From assembly GCA_034620365.1 (NCBI GenBank), contig JAQGEQ010000175.1, forward strand, positions 186,001-250,000: a stretch of 64,000 bases of DNA, given 5' to 3'. The notes under the pieces were generated by a model. That model made no database searches. It was not told the DNA's origin and saw only the letters and a list, made by a program, of their open reading frames with translations. Positions 30,901-44,499 of the stretch are shown here, in pieces. The stretch comes from Pegea sp. RAD2-039 (Eukaryota; Chordata; Thaliacea; Salpida; Salpidae). The position numbers and the translations under genes are program-made. The first letter of the stretch is position 1; every line of letters begins with the position of its first letter.

Positions 30901-31563
30901 CAAGATTAGTGACAGTGTAACCGCCATTTTCAACATTAAAAGGTTCTGTACAAACTTTTGAAGAATGTATTTAATAATTGTAAAAGATAATTTTGACTTG
31001 GTTCAACTTTGCCATAAAAATATTCTACTTTATAAGCTACTTTATGAATAAGGTAATAGTGATATTTAGAGTTCTTTTTATACCAATTTAAAAGCGTTTT
31101 AAATCTTTAAATGGCTCATACATAAAAAATACAACGAACTATACGATCTTTCAAACTCAAATCATATCTATATAGAGCAAATTTGTTTATAAACAAGGAT
31201 TCTGTAAATTTATTTAGATATTTAAAATACTTCTTTTAAAGAAAAAGAAACTAAAGAAAATTTCAGCTACTTTTAAAATAATAATAGCTAAAATAGAATT
31301 AAGCTGTTATACCAACATTTTACTGAACGCTTTTAAAATTAAGTATTTTAAATTAATCGATTTAAAGGTATCACCTGAGTGACTACTAATAAAATAATAA
31401 TTATTATTATTTTTATAAGTTGTGTAAGTTATATTTCTAGAAAGTTTTACAAAATTCGACATTTTATTTAAACTCTTATATTAAGTAAATGTTTATTTTT
31501 GTAAAACTTACTAAATATTGTGGTCCATATAAGCCTTATAGTGTAACAATCCTTACAAACCAT
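21916..31563 (-). CDS. Secreted CCP (sushi) x12 / C-type lectin x2 protein
   Basis: Sixteen exons in coding order: 31512-31563, 30757-30954, 30340-30579, 28915-29115, 28178-28549, 27666-27866, 27245-27439, 26801-27001, 26378-26572, 25113-25269, 24326-24828, 23888-24088, 23498-23692, 23164-23361, 22477-22633, 21916-22213. All join in frame (1187 aa). Exon 1 gives a short hydrophobic leader (MVCKDCYTIRLIWTTIF), the least certain part. CCP1-8 occupy ~18-618, one phase-1 exon each. CTLD1 is ~619-763 and CCP9 ~766-838 (same exon), CCP10-12 ~839-1036, CTLD2 ~1037-1187. Each CCP has the Cys...Cys...W...Cys pattern. CTLD2 keeps a mannose-type EPN and FND calcium-site residues; CTLD1 has EPM and lacks the ND. 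There is no TM segment, so a secreted recognition protein is likely. The stop falls where CTLD1's exon continues into a CCP. Ligand unknown. Confidence 0.85.
23466..24088 (-). repeat. Duplicated CCP exon pair, copy 2 (CCP10-CCP11)
   Basis: This block, two CCP exons plus the intron between them, is nearly identical to 26346-27001 (CCP7-CCP8). The exon peptides differ at only a few residues. The copy-1 intron carries about 38 extra bases. Intron similarity shows a recent DNA-level duplication. Confidence 0.9.
26346..27001 (-). repeat. Duplicated CCP exon pair, copy 1 (CCP7-CCP8)
   Basis: Partner of 23466-24088, about 2.9 kb apart in direct orientation with the CTLD1-CCP9 exons between them. 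The two blocks could recombine to lose or gain CTLD1-CCP9 copies. Confidence 0.9.
28371..28478 (-). repeat. Coding minisatellite, six 18-bp units in CCP4
   Basis: Six perfect-length 18-bp units encode repeats of Gly-His-Phe-Glu-Ser-Ser on the minus strand, inserted between the first and second cysteines of CCP4. Units differ at one or two positions. Period 18 keeps frame at any copy number. Confidence 0.95.
29163..29310 (-). repeat. Interspersed repeat copy A (SINE or LINE 3'-end like)
   Basis: Member of a four-copy family (also 31736, 38333, 41341). The conserved core includes a short hairpin (GGTGC...GCACC), TGTGTTAG and TGTGAGAAT stretches. In its forward sense (minus strand here) it ends in a TAAA/AAT-type simple tail, as in retroposon 3' ends. 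It lies in an intron of the CCP/lectin gene. Confidence 0.7.
29407..29598 (+). other. Short open frame with a zinc-ribbon-like CxxC, likely a remnant
   Basis: A 63-codon frame inside an intron of the CCP/lectin gene, antisense to it. It reads WFQVLIVRHEKKFALIKVPG then LLRCNVC. The spacing of HEK and CxVC recalls the ELOF1 zinc ribbon (FTCPFCNHEKSC...VISCTVC), but the first CxxC pair is missing. At best a decayed retrocopy; it could be chance. Confidence 0.2.
29880..30110 (-). mobile_element. LTR-like fossil, related to 61861-62214
   Basis: A GC-richer patch in an intron of the CCP/lectin gene. Read on the minus strand, several blocks match the 61.9-kb element, including GCCCAGCT, a CTTTTATTGTCGCA block and a following TCCGCCT. 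Probably an old, diverged solo LTR or fragment of the same family. Edges are approximate and the family is unresolved. Confidence 0.4.
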
Positions 31564-31735
31564 TTTTAATAGAAGGTCCTATATTAGTTATCGCTTTTTA
31601 TTTATTATGCAAAATAGTGGTAGAAAATCTAATAAAGGTTATGTTTTCTATTATTGTTACATCATAATGTTAAAATATTAAATCATAAAAACGTTCGTAA
31701 TTGAAAATATAAACATTTTTTTTGCTTATTGATAT

Positions 31736-31885
31736 TTTATTTATTACAATTAATGCGAAAGAGGGTGCCTGAAGAGAGCACCTCCCGCTAACACACATTC
31801 TCACAAATAGTATCTATTGGGTAAAAGTACAGAAAGGAAAAGATGTAATATATGGCATTTCGGTAGTCCTTAAAGCATGTGAACA
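31736..31885 (-). repeat. Interspersed repeat copy B
   Basis: Same family and orientation as copy A, and closest to it, with the hairpin core at about 31769-31793. It ends shortly before the first ~495-bp direct repeat begins. Confidence 0.7.
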
Positions 31886-31932
31886 ATTACATATAATTAT
31901 AGTAATATTAAGAAAAGGAAAAATTCCCAGTG

Positions 31933-32426
31933 TTTTGATTAATAATAAAATTATGAAAAATAATAAAAATGAAATTGAAGTTCAACTATTTATAGATCTC
32001 TCTGTGAGAAGCTGTTTTAGTTAGTTCCTGTTTTGCTTGAAGTGGAACTTAATCTCGTTTTTAATTGCTTTTAAACAAACTTAGAGGATCTTAAGTTATT
32101 ATTTCATAAATTTAAACAACCAATCATGTATAGCATACTCTATAATACTTATTATGTTAAATTATATTATTAGTATTATTATATATTATATTATTAGTAT
32201 TAGATTATTAATAAATCTTTAAAAAATGCTTACAAAAGAAAGATTTTGAAAAGTATTTAAATAGAAAAATTTCCTTTATAAGCACAGAGTTACGTTATAT
32301 AACATATATATTATATTATTTGTTATCTTTTTGTGTTTTTAACTTCATAATAATTTGCGTTTGCGTTGTTCCTATTTTCCTTTTGTTGTTATGTTACTTG
32401 TAATATTTCATCATTTGTTTTATATA
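31933..32426 (+). repeat. ~495-bp direct repeat, copy 1
   Basis: Nearly identical to 33964-34460, offset by about 2.03 kb, with ~1.5 kb of unrelated sequence between. It begins TTTTGATTAATA and ends near TAATATTTCATCATTT. Non-coding, with no terminal TG...CA pair and no clear target duplication, so an LTR reading is unsupported. Confidence 0.85.
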
Positions 32427-33963
32427 TTTTTTATATTTAAGAGATAGAGAAGAAAAATTAACAAGAAAGAAAAAGAAATAACTTTTCCATGAACACTTTT
32501 TTGAAGTGCATCTAACATGGTTGTACTTGGAGACATTATAATCGGATGAATTGTTGTATCATTTTCAATTATATAAATCAATTAATTATTGCTATGATAA
32601 ATTAGTTTAGTAAAAAAATAGACGTTAGCTGGTTCCTTTGAAGTTTATATATCAATCTACCTACCATTAAAAATAAGTAACCAGCAAAATTATTTGATAT
32701 TCTAATTTAATAGAAAAAGATTCAACATTTTTGAAGCGATAGATTTAATCTCTTCTTATATACTCTATAAAAAGCATTGTCAAGAAAACATAAAAGTTTT
32801 GGAACTAACTTCATTTTATACTTAATTTAGTTATATTAAAAAAAGAAATTTTCAAGTAGACTTTTATCGATTATTTTGATAAAATTTATAAATAAACCTG
32901 GAAAATCAAATGATAAATAATTGTAAGATTATAAGATAGTTTAAACTTTCTTTATTGTTGTCGAAACTAAAGTTTAAAACAACTAACAGATTTAAATGTA
33001 TCATCTGAAGTATATAAAGAATTATTTTATTATTTAGATAGAACACCGAAATATAAAATGACTTTAATCATTATGTTAGCAGATTTACATTCGGTTAAAT
33101 ACTAAAAATAAAGTATAGATAGAAAACTACTTTGAAAATCTCTTAGTTGTAAACGTTTTTTTTTTCCAAAATAAATATGTAAGCTATCACCAAATAAAAC
33201 GAGTCTCAATGTGTAGAAGAATCTTTTATTGCAGGGTCTCTTTTATTCACATAAACTGATGTTTCAAGAGGTAGAGATCTATAACACAACCTACAAATGG
33301 TAGAAATGTATGGAAGCAAACAAAATCAATAAAATAGAGTGACCTAGTCTGTTTTCAAACTTTATTCTGATAAAGAATATTTAGAATATTTTTTAAAGTC
33401 ATTTTTTGTAAAAGAAATAATCAAAACATTTTTTACACTTTTTTTTTATTGTAACTCTAATTCTGAGATTTTTTTTAATGATGTACAGTATTAATTGAGC
33501 TACTCAAACAGATACAAATATCACCTAATACTTTTAAACTTCAAGTTAGTTGTAGAGAATCATATGTTGGCTAATAGTCTGTTCATATAAAATGATATTG
33601 AGTCTATAAAAAAGCTAAAGTTCAATCAATAGGTCAACAAGATTATAAAACTCCAGTTTACACATAACTAACTAAGAGTGTCTATATCCAATACAATTAA
33701 AATCATTTTTTAAAAGTGTGTTTAGGGAAAGTCCCGTTTTGTAGCGTTGGTAATTATAATTTGTAAATTTTATATTTCTGATTATAATTCTAGTTTATTG
33801 GCAAAAATCTATTTTTTTGTTTCTCCAAAATTCAAAATTTTTGTTTTATACAATTTTTTGATCATATTTTTAATAGCTACAACCATTATTCTGTTGTTTT
33901 TCATTTTCTTTCACACAAAATTAGTTTATAATTCATTAAAATTTAACTTATTCTTAAAAAAGC

Positions 33964-34460
33964 TTTTGATTAATAGAAAAATTTATGAAAAATACTAAAA
34001 ATGAAATTGAAGTTCAACTATTTATAGATCTCTCTGTGAGAAGCTGTTTTAGTTAGTTCCTGTTTTGCTTGAAGTGAAACTTTATCTCGTTTTTAATTGC
34101 TTTTAAACAAACTTAGAGGATCTTAAGTTATTATTTCATAAATTTAAACAACCAATCATGTATAGCATACTCTATAATACTTATTATGTTAAATTATATT
34201 ATTAGTATTATTATATATTATATTATTAGTATTAGATTATTGATAAATCTTTAAAAAATGCTTACAAAAGAAAGATTTTGAAAAGTATTTAAATAGAAAA
34301 ATTTCCTTTATAAGCACAGAGTTACGTTATATAACATATATATTATATTATTTGTTATCTTATTGTGTTTTTAACTTCATAATAATTTGCATAAATTTGC
34401 CTTTGCGTTGTTCCTATTTTCCTTCTGTTGTTGTGCTACCTGTAATATTTCATCATTTAT
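33964..34460 (+). repeat. ~495-bp direct repeat, copy 2
   Basis: Partner of 31933-32426 in the same orientation. It ends at an (AT)n tract about 400 bp upstream of the argininosuccinate lyase start. Identity is high by eye, so the duplication is recent. Confidence 0.85.
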
Positions 34461-34866
34461 ATATATATATATATACTCTATATTTAGTCTTGAGTTTGCT
34501 TTAAGAACTGTTTAATATCTAAGATGATATGCTGGATAAATAAATGCTTTTATTAAATGAAAGTCACATTTTATTATTTTTATATATCTATATTTAGTTT
34601 TCTTCTGTGTTAGCTATCTATAATCATCTTAAATAAATACTTCTATCAAATAAAAGTAACATTTCATCATTTTTTAAAAGTCTAGAAGCTTTTTGTTGAG
34701 CCTCAGGCTTTTTTGATATGTTATATAAGTCTGCTAGTAGATATTTGGGAATAGTCTACAAAAGTTTGGTGTGCAGCTTGTGTTCATAAACTTATAATAT
34801 TATCTATTAACTGTAAAAGTTTTATTATTTTTTAGGATTAAAGATACTTAAATCTTAGCTAGAAAA

Positions 34867-37060
<2,194 letters not shown>

Positions 37061-37501
37061 CATCATTTCAACTATTTCATTCAACTCATTTTTCTACCTT
37101 ATAATCATCGCTTAGTTCTTTGAAATGAATCAATTGTAACCAATTCGTTCTTAAATCTGAAACCCTGCTTGTTATCATTTGCACATCTCAGAAACAATTT
37201 GATTATATCTAGTTGTTTGAGATCATTCTTAGCTTTAATTGTGAATATGACTTGTTTTCAGTTTTTGAGGTGACTTTATTTATTGTGAATTTCGAATACA
37301 TATTAATCGATTTGCTAAAATACTTTTAACATTTTACTGATTTAATTATCACTCAGCTAGTTTTAGAGATTTGAAAATTGTAGTATAGTAAACAATCACA
37401 AAATCTACAGTTAATTAAAACTCACAAAATTATCTGATTTGATGTTTTATTAATTGCGATATCAGCAACTTCAGAAAAGATTTATGTTGAAATATCTGAA
37501 G
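37061..37501. other. Convergent 3' region
   Basis: 441 bp between the ASL stop (+) and the stop of the secreted FG-GAP-like gene (-). It must hold both 3' UTRs, which may overlap. No coding signal. Confidence 0.6.
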
Positions 37502-40500
37502 TTATTCATTGATATCTCCATATGTCATAACTCTAACAAAAGAGTTCTGATATATTGCTAAATAAATTTCTACAAAATTGTCTTCATTGACATCAAATAT
37601 TGAGAAAGATCCGACAGTTCCACTGGGTTGTTCGTAAATCTGTAGAGGAATTATCATTTTTTTTAAACTTTCAATTTAACAACAATTAGTTTTCTACTTT
37701 TTACAACTTTGAGTTTTTTGATTGCAACAAAAAGTTGTTTAGTTAGTTTTTATATAAAAGATTTTTTTTATTTAAGTTGTCGCTTTTGCTTCTTATGTTT
37801 AAAGTTGAAGCTAAAAATGCTTAAAAACTAATAATTGTCAGCAAAAATATTCAAAGAAACACATTGGTTATTGTTATTAACAGAATTATGAAAAAATGTT
37901 TTTCTAGAAAACGCCTTTTTAACAAACATAAACTCAAACATCTAACAATTACACAAAATACATTTTCTTTTATTAAAGTAACCTTATTGTGTCAAATTAC
38001 AGTACTTGTTTGCTTAATATAAGTCATAAAGTAACTAATTAACTCACTAAATAATTATTTTGTGAGAATAAAAACAACTTAAACACATTTCAAACATAAT
38101 AGCAACATTTGTAAACTTAGAATGGCGATAAAGAACTTATATTTCACTTAAAAACGTTATTTGAATGATTTTAAAGTAATAAAAGAATACTTTGTGTTTT
38201 TTTAAGGAAAATATTTTCATTAAAGTTTAACATTAAATAAATCTAAGTACCCCAATTACTTTTCTTTATAAATAAACTGAAGAAAAGTCCTATTTACATT
38301 CAAAAATAGAAAAATAAAACATTTTATCCTTAAAAATACCATGTGTTACATCTTTTACTTTCTATATTTTTGGCTAAATAGATGTTATTTGTGAGAATGT
38401 GTGTTAGCGAGAGGTGCTTTTTTCAGATACCCTCCTTCGCATTTAGTGTAATAAATAAATATTTGGAAACCATGCTAGGATATCTTCTGCATAAAAATAT
38501 AAAAAAGTTTCTTTATAATTCTTACCACTGTCCTTTCATATGTCCAATCATTGACATCTTGAGATTTAGGGCGTTCAATAAAATAGTTACCATCATCATC
38601 TCCAGATACAAGTATGTATGGTTTGCTACGATTAAACCAAAACCATTATTCCACATTCAACAAACTAAATAGCAGTTTACCTTGAGGTATCTCTTGAATT
38701 AGGCCAAAATGCTTGAGCAGTACCAGGAGAACCCTTTCCTGGCAGTCTAAAGCTTTTGTAGTCATCATTTATTATAATTCTGCACGATAAGAAATGTTTT
38801 AATTAAATTAAAAAAAAAAGGATTTAACCTTTTCCATGTATCTGCATTCTGCCAATCATCAGGAATTTCATAGGCTAAAAGTGCCCCTGGGTCCCCGAGT
38901 TGACTCCAAGTTGTGGTCAATATATCCATTCGACCATCTTTGTTTAGATCTTCAACCTACAAAAATCACAAAATCTACTGGTAATTATGATAAAACTTAT
39001 CAGACATAAAATTCATTAGCTGAAATAACATCACTGATACCTAAGACCTTTCAATTACTTCTTCGCTCATAATACTTAGTTTTAATTCGCTATAAGAGCT
39101 GTTGAATTTGTAACTCGCGCCTTAAATACTTATTTTAAAATCGAAAGTTAACTCAAATTTGTAAATTCAAAAACTACATTTATTTAGTTATAAAGATTTT
39201 ATCAAATTCATAATTACTTGGACATCAAAATACCATCCATAATTATCAACAACTAATGTTTTGATTGAATTTGAGTCAGTCCAATCATTCACAGAGCTCC
39301 ATATAAGTGTTAATTCCTTACTAAAAGTCAAAAACAAATTTCAAACTGAACTATTTTGTAGTTAATTTGAAAATTATTGAACCTCCAAAAACCACTTCCT
39401 ATTATCACTGGTGTCATCACACCATTTTCTAATTGCAAATCGTGAACTGTGAATGATACTTCGATAGTTTTTTCATGTAAGATGTGCTCAGTCCAGTCAG
39501 ATGACGGAGTATCTAATCCAGGGTTTTCTAGCCAGAGCAGTTGGGCTTCTTCAGCTTTATCTTGAGTAAAGTTCAATTTAGTTATTTACAAACTACTTAA
39601 ATACCAATATAACCTAATGTTGTATTTACAAGGTTATATTATCTGGTTAGATTAGCAGATAAATACCTCCAGCTCCCCATGCTTTAGCAGTTAAAGCATC
39701 TTTGTGGCCGTCTTTATTCATATCCATCCATAAGACACGATGATAAAACCAATTTTGGTTTGGGTCAAATTTCGAGATATGATACAATTCTGTAAAATAA
39801 AATTAATAAAAAAGTTGTTCAAAGAAAAGAACAATTAAATATTGTTACCTGGATTATCTGGATTTTTCAGATCTATTAAAGCAACTGAACCATTATCCTT
39901 TCCTGGTAGAAAGAAGCCACTTGCTACAGAGAGAACTCTACTTTGAAAGATTCCCTCTGCAATTGTATGGATCACAAAATGTGGAAAATATTTGAAAATT
40001 TTTAAATCTTCGTTTATTCAAGATTTTTGTGAGAACTTTTTATTGCTGTAAGAAACTGAAGAAAACCTGGAACTGTATCAATTTCGTTTGGCCATTCCAA
40101 ATCTTCTGTCAAGTAGTTTTTGAAAGTAGAAGAAGGATTAAAGTATTCATACTCACTAACATCATTTACAGTTAAGACTTTATCTTTCTTCAAACTATAA
40201 CAACAAAATATGAAGATTATCTTCAATTGTAATAAATGCAAACTCAATTATTCTGATTATTGGTTTAATTTATGCTTTGAAACTTTTGATAATCGAATTT
40301 TATACTTACATATTACCAGTAAATGAGGTTATTCCAAGGTCATGTGAGCTTGTTCCATAGCTTGATAATTTTGCTGGATTTGGTAAAATCTTTACAAATG
40401 CAGGGTTTTCATTTAATGGAATATCATAAAGTATTTGTGGCAATAAATTAGCTTTATTGTAGTCTAAGGAAGCCAGCCCAATCACAACTAAAAGCAAAGT

Positions 40501-40509
40501 CCTTATCAT
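37502..40509 (-). CDS. Secreted protein with FG-GAP/VCBS-like acidic loops, family not identified
   Basis: Ten exons in coding order: 40310-40509, 40037-40194, 39849-39956, 39667-39789, 39383-39554, 39218-39320, 38829-38956, 38681-38779, 38526-38625, 37502-37639. All join in frame to 442 aa. The N-terminus is a signal peptide (MIRTLLLVVIGLASL). Acidic Dx(N)xDGxxD loops, typical of calcium-binding FG-GAP/VCBS beta-propeller repeats, appear as DMNKDGHKDAL and DLNKDGRMDIL, with related segments VASGFFLPGKDNG, VSGDDDGNYF and FDVNEDNFVEIY. Recurrent SDW/NDWT segments fit a propeller. No TM helix, GPI signal or catalytic motif is obvious, so it is probably extracellular. It does not match T-cell immunomodulatory protein (ITFG1) as I recall it. 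Donor at 40036 (GTTCTC) is weak. Confidence 0.8.
38333..38462 (+). repeat. Interspersed repeat copy C
   Basis: Same family as copies A, B and D, in opposite orientation to A and B. It includes the TTATTTGTGAGAATGTGTGT block, GAGAGGTGC, and a TAATAAATAAAT end. It lies in the last intron of the FG-GAP-like gene. Confidence 0.7.
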
Positions 40510-41340
40510 ATCTTTTGATAAAACTGTATAAAGTTTGACAAAGATTAAAACTCTTGATCAGGTGGCTAAGTTCTAATGTGAATAAATCTTAGCAGTTACA
40601 AAGTAAATTAGATAAGAAAAATAAAACATTAAAGATGTTGACTGTGTTTGTAACATTTCATCAGTTGTTTTCAGTTATTACTGAATTCTATTTTAAATTA
40701 CTATTTTTTCTTAAAAGTCTTTTTTAAATCACTATTTCTGAGAAGCAACCAAAGGTGGTATAAAATCATATTTTCTTGACTACTTTTTCATAAAAGTTGT
40801 ATGAGAAGCAACTAGCTTTGTGTTGTCAAGTAACACCTTCAGTTTTTTCGGAATTCTAAAGTTCAACAGTTTATTTTTTAGTTTGCTGTTGAGCTTTTTT
40901 TAAATATGAAAAACAATTTAATTCATCTTTTCATGCTGCATAAGCGCTAAATATAGTTCACAAAAAATCTTATCTAGTATCCTATTGAAATAAAACCTTG
41001 TGGTAATCTTGTAAAGCAGATCACTTTAAAGCTAACAACTTGACCTTAAAACCTGCGGGCTTTCTCACAAGTAAAAAACTTGAAAACTTACAGCTGTCAA
41101 AATTAACAATCTTTTTTATTTGAGAAAAACAAATTTTTGAAATTCATCATAAAAACAAATTAACGAAATAAACTTAATATCCGAAAATTTATAGATTTAT
41201 TAAATATGTTGAATGTAGAGAAATTAAAAATAATTTTTCAACAATTTAGCTGATTGGTTTTAATGCTAGCAGCATCTAAGTTTAAATACGATTTCCTTTT
41301 TTATATTATTAACATTCTATGTAAGTGTTCGTTTTAAAAG

Positions 41341-41435
41341 ATATTATTTGTGAGAATGTGTGTTAGTGAGAGGTGCTCTCTTCAGGCACTCTCCTTCGCG
41401 TTTCTTGTAATAAATAAATAAACAATAATAATAAT
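41341..41435 (+). repeat. Interspersed repeat copy D
   Basis: The shorter copy of the family. It has the core hairpin GTGC...GCAC at about 41373-41390 and a clear 3' tail of TAAATAAATAAA running into (AAT)n, as expected of a retroposon end. Confidence 0.7.
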
Positions 41436-42099
41436 AATATAATAATACCTAAAAGTTATTTGGAGAGCGAAAAAAGCAATTTTATTTAAACATTTCTTAG
41501 ACATTTTTTAAATATTAAAAACATCAATTTGTGGTTCTATCATTACTTTTTAAACTCATATTTAAAGAAATTGAATTGGCATCATTATTATAAAAGGGCT
41601 GAACAATTTCAATTTAGTTGAATATTGAATATTTCTGTTATTTTTTGTGTTTTTTAGTTAAGACATTCTGTAGTAATTAATCTTTCAAGTTGTATCTTTA
41701 TCATTTTTACCAAAAGTTATTTTGCTTAATAAAAAAAGACAATATACTAAAATAATTAACTATTCTTTAAAACCATGTGGTTTAATGCTAATTATAAATT
41801 TAAATTATCAATTTAGTTGAATCGTGAATATTGAATATTTCTATTATTTTTTGTGTTTTTCAGCTAAGACATTAGTAATTAATCTAGTCTACTTTACAAC
41901 TACTAAGTAAAATGGACTGAAAGATAGAAGTTTTAAATTGAAATTAATTAATAACACTGAAGACCTTGTAAAAATTTAACTAAAAAATAATTCTAAAATT
42001 CGCGCCAAATTTAGATGTGAACAGAAAAGACAGTATAGTTGTAATCTACAAATTGAATTATCTAGAAATCTGCTGGAGACAATAAATAAAAAACTGAAA

Positions 42100-43060
42100 A
42101 ACTGCGTTGACTACCAAAATCTTTGATTAGTTGTAGGCTACTTGGCTTTATCAAGAATTAAACCATCGTTGACGATGAACCAAATGAAGTAGAAAAGCTG
42201 AAAAAGAAAAACAAGGAAAGTTACCGCTTCACGATCTAATAAACAAAGAATACTTTCTACTCCTCTAACCAAGGACCAAGAGGAGGACCTGAACGTTCTG
42301 ATTACGATGAAGAGGAAGTTATGATTCAGCGTGTGAAGAAAGTAGGAGAGAAAGCGACAACAAATCGCAGAAAGTGAGATATGAGCGTTTTCCTGGTAAC
42401 ATCAGTGAATTCCGTAGAAGTCGTTACAACCACGATGGATAGGACCACAATAGGCAAAGTGAGTTTACTAAAGTTAGGAAATAAGCAAGAAATAGTTTTA
42501 TCAAGAGCGTTGGGGCTTTACAACTGGCAACGAAGAGAAAATAAGTCATAAAAGCCTGAGATACTCTCAGTGTTTAGGAGACGCAAGAATAATGATAGTG
42601 TGCAGATGGTTGAACTGCTGGAGGCTAACCTGATGTAGCGCGAGTCCATCCATACTGGTTTATTTACACCATACTAGCCATATTTACTCTTTTACATGCA
42701 GATTAAAAAAGAAGATAGACGATTTTAAGTTAGACGATGTTAGCTATATACAAGAACGCTGCTAATAAAATTCCATAAACGGTAGCAACACTTCTTCCAG
42801 TGCATATGAGCTGTGGTCATAGTAAGAAAAGCGTGAGCTTAAGTACCCCCTCTTTAGATCAGATGTTTGGCTACATAGCCCAGTGACACGAGACAGTGAC
42901 ATCGAAGTCAATTATCTGTCTTGGTTTTCGCGTATAGGATTTATTTCTTTCGAAGCCATTACAAGACAGTTGCACTGTTTACCCTTAGTTAGAAAAACCT
43001 TTTTCTTTCTTATTAGGTCGTAATTTAGCCTCGCCTTGCAGACAACATTAAATTTAAGTT
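42100..43060 (+). pseudogene. Decayed block with coding remnants, copy 2 of the 21.6-kb family
   Basis: GC-richer than its flanks. At about 42346-42441 it reads SDNKSQKVRYERFPGNISEF, matching the remnant at 21600-21777. Just upstream another open fragment reads NQGPRGGPERSDYDEEEVMI. At 42879-42915 a short stretch resembles part of a liprin intron (12253-12288). The source protein is unrecognised; the block is broken in many places. Confidence 0.4.
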
Positions 43061-44499
43061 CACATTTGCAAAGTATACTTAGTTAACTGTCAACAGACTT
43101 AATTAATCGTCCATCTCGTCACCATTGAATTTGCTCTAATCTTCATTAAAAGACAAATTGTCATCTTAAAGCAAATGTCTTTACTAAAAGTAAGAAAAAA
43201 TATTTTTAACTTTTGATTAAATCAACAAGTTAATTGAAATAAATTTAAGTATAATCAAATTAAGAAATACTTCAGAATTATTTTTCCTTAAAAACAATAA
43301 ACTATCTATTTAAGAAAAGCTTAGAATATATAATGATTTTTATTCTTAACGTGAAGTTTGTTTTACAGGATTCCAAATAAAAGAAAGTATTCTAAAGTTT
43401 ATTAGTTTTGAAACTTTTATATTTCAAAAACCCAAATTATTTGATAAGATCAAAAAGTTGTCAATGTTTTTGTATAACCCAACAAATATTAAGTCATGCG
43501 GAAATCAAAAACTGAAAACTATCATATGATAAACATCACAAAGTCAGCTGACTTATCCGTAATTTTATTTTGCTTTTTAACTGGTCCTCTGCTGACTCTG
43601 CATTTACACTTGTACAGTATATAGTAGTCTTGTGATGATTTTTTTTATTTGTCTTTTAAATAAAACCTTTAATGTTTATTTATCAACTTAGTTGACTCGT
43701 TTACTACCAACAAAGTTGTCTTTTACATACACTTTCATCACAAAATTATGTTTTTAAAGAAGTTTTTTTGAGTTGTTATGGTTTAGTTTATTTATTTTAG
43801 ATGATAGTAAAGACTTCATTTTAAATTATGATATTTAAGAAATAAATTTATAATTTATTAACCTGCCTTATATGTATTTTAAGTTTTATATTTTTACCCA
43901 CTATTTAGTTAGACTATAGTTTACTTCTGAATATGTTTTAGATTTATCAAAATTTTCTTTATTTTAACATTTTTCTCACAAAACGATGGATTTTATTTAT
44001 TATTACTAATTTCCTTATAATAATATTAATATATTAGGATAATTATTATTATTAATTACTCAAATAAAACGCTTTGACATCATTTCAGTAGTGAAACTCC
44101 ATATAAATATATAAAAAGTGTCATCAAATATGTAGCATGAAAAAGTAGAATAAACCTTTAATTTTTTTTTAGTCATGATAATAAAGAATATAATACAAAA
44201 TATAGGCATTGTTTAATAATTTACTTAAATTTTTTAAGTAATAAACATCTGTATATAACATTTTTAGAGCTATCTATATTGTTTTGGACTTTTTAAGTAA
44301 AACTAATAGTAGAGTAAGACAATTGAAATTTAAGTATTTTATATTATATGAAGTTGTTATTTAAAATTCTTTATACAAAATTTTATAAGTTTTTGCTCGA
44401 TTTATATATTTTTTTTAATAAGTCTTATTAATAGGTTATCTTATTTTCATTCAATAAATTTAAAAAATCTGTTTTTCTAAGTAATACTTGTCTATTAGT

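Larger units (their letters stand above)
31564..34866. other. Intergenic with repeats, between divergent CCP/lectin and ASL genes
   Basis: 3.3 kb of very AT-rich DNA with no recognised exon. It holds repeat copy B (31736-31885) and the ~495-bp direct repeat pair. An 83-codon plus-strand frame at 33747 is AT-driven and hydrophobic with no domain. An (AT)n run lies near 34462-34475. Confidence 0.6.
40510..44499. other. Intergenic with repeat and broken remnants, between divergent genes
   Basis: 4 kb between the FG-GAP-like gene (-) and the Yippee-like gene (+). It holds repeat copy D and a GC-richer decayed block at 42100-43060. No intact gene recognised; the rest is AT-rich with no signal. 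Confidence 0.6.

Noticed and set aside
17639-31563. One giant gene joining the CCP/lectin exons to the EGF/CCP/TM exons
   Set aside because: The CCP/lectin frame ends in a stop with AATAAA 35 nt later, and the downstream exons have their own signal-peptide exon at 19651-19699 joining in phase.
33747-33998. 83-codon hydrophobic plus-strand frame
   Set aside because: Composed of Phe/Ile/Leu/Lys codons expected in AT-rich noncoding DNA, no signal or domain, and it runs into the second direct repeat.
31933-34460. Intact LTR retrotransposon bounded by the ~495-bp repeats
   Set aside because: No TG...CA ends, no recognisable internal coding region and no clear target duplication.
38382-38672. 96-codon plus-strand frame
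   Set aside because: Overlaps repeat copy C and is antisense to a confirmed exon (38526-38625) of the FG-GAP-like gene.
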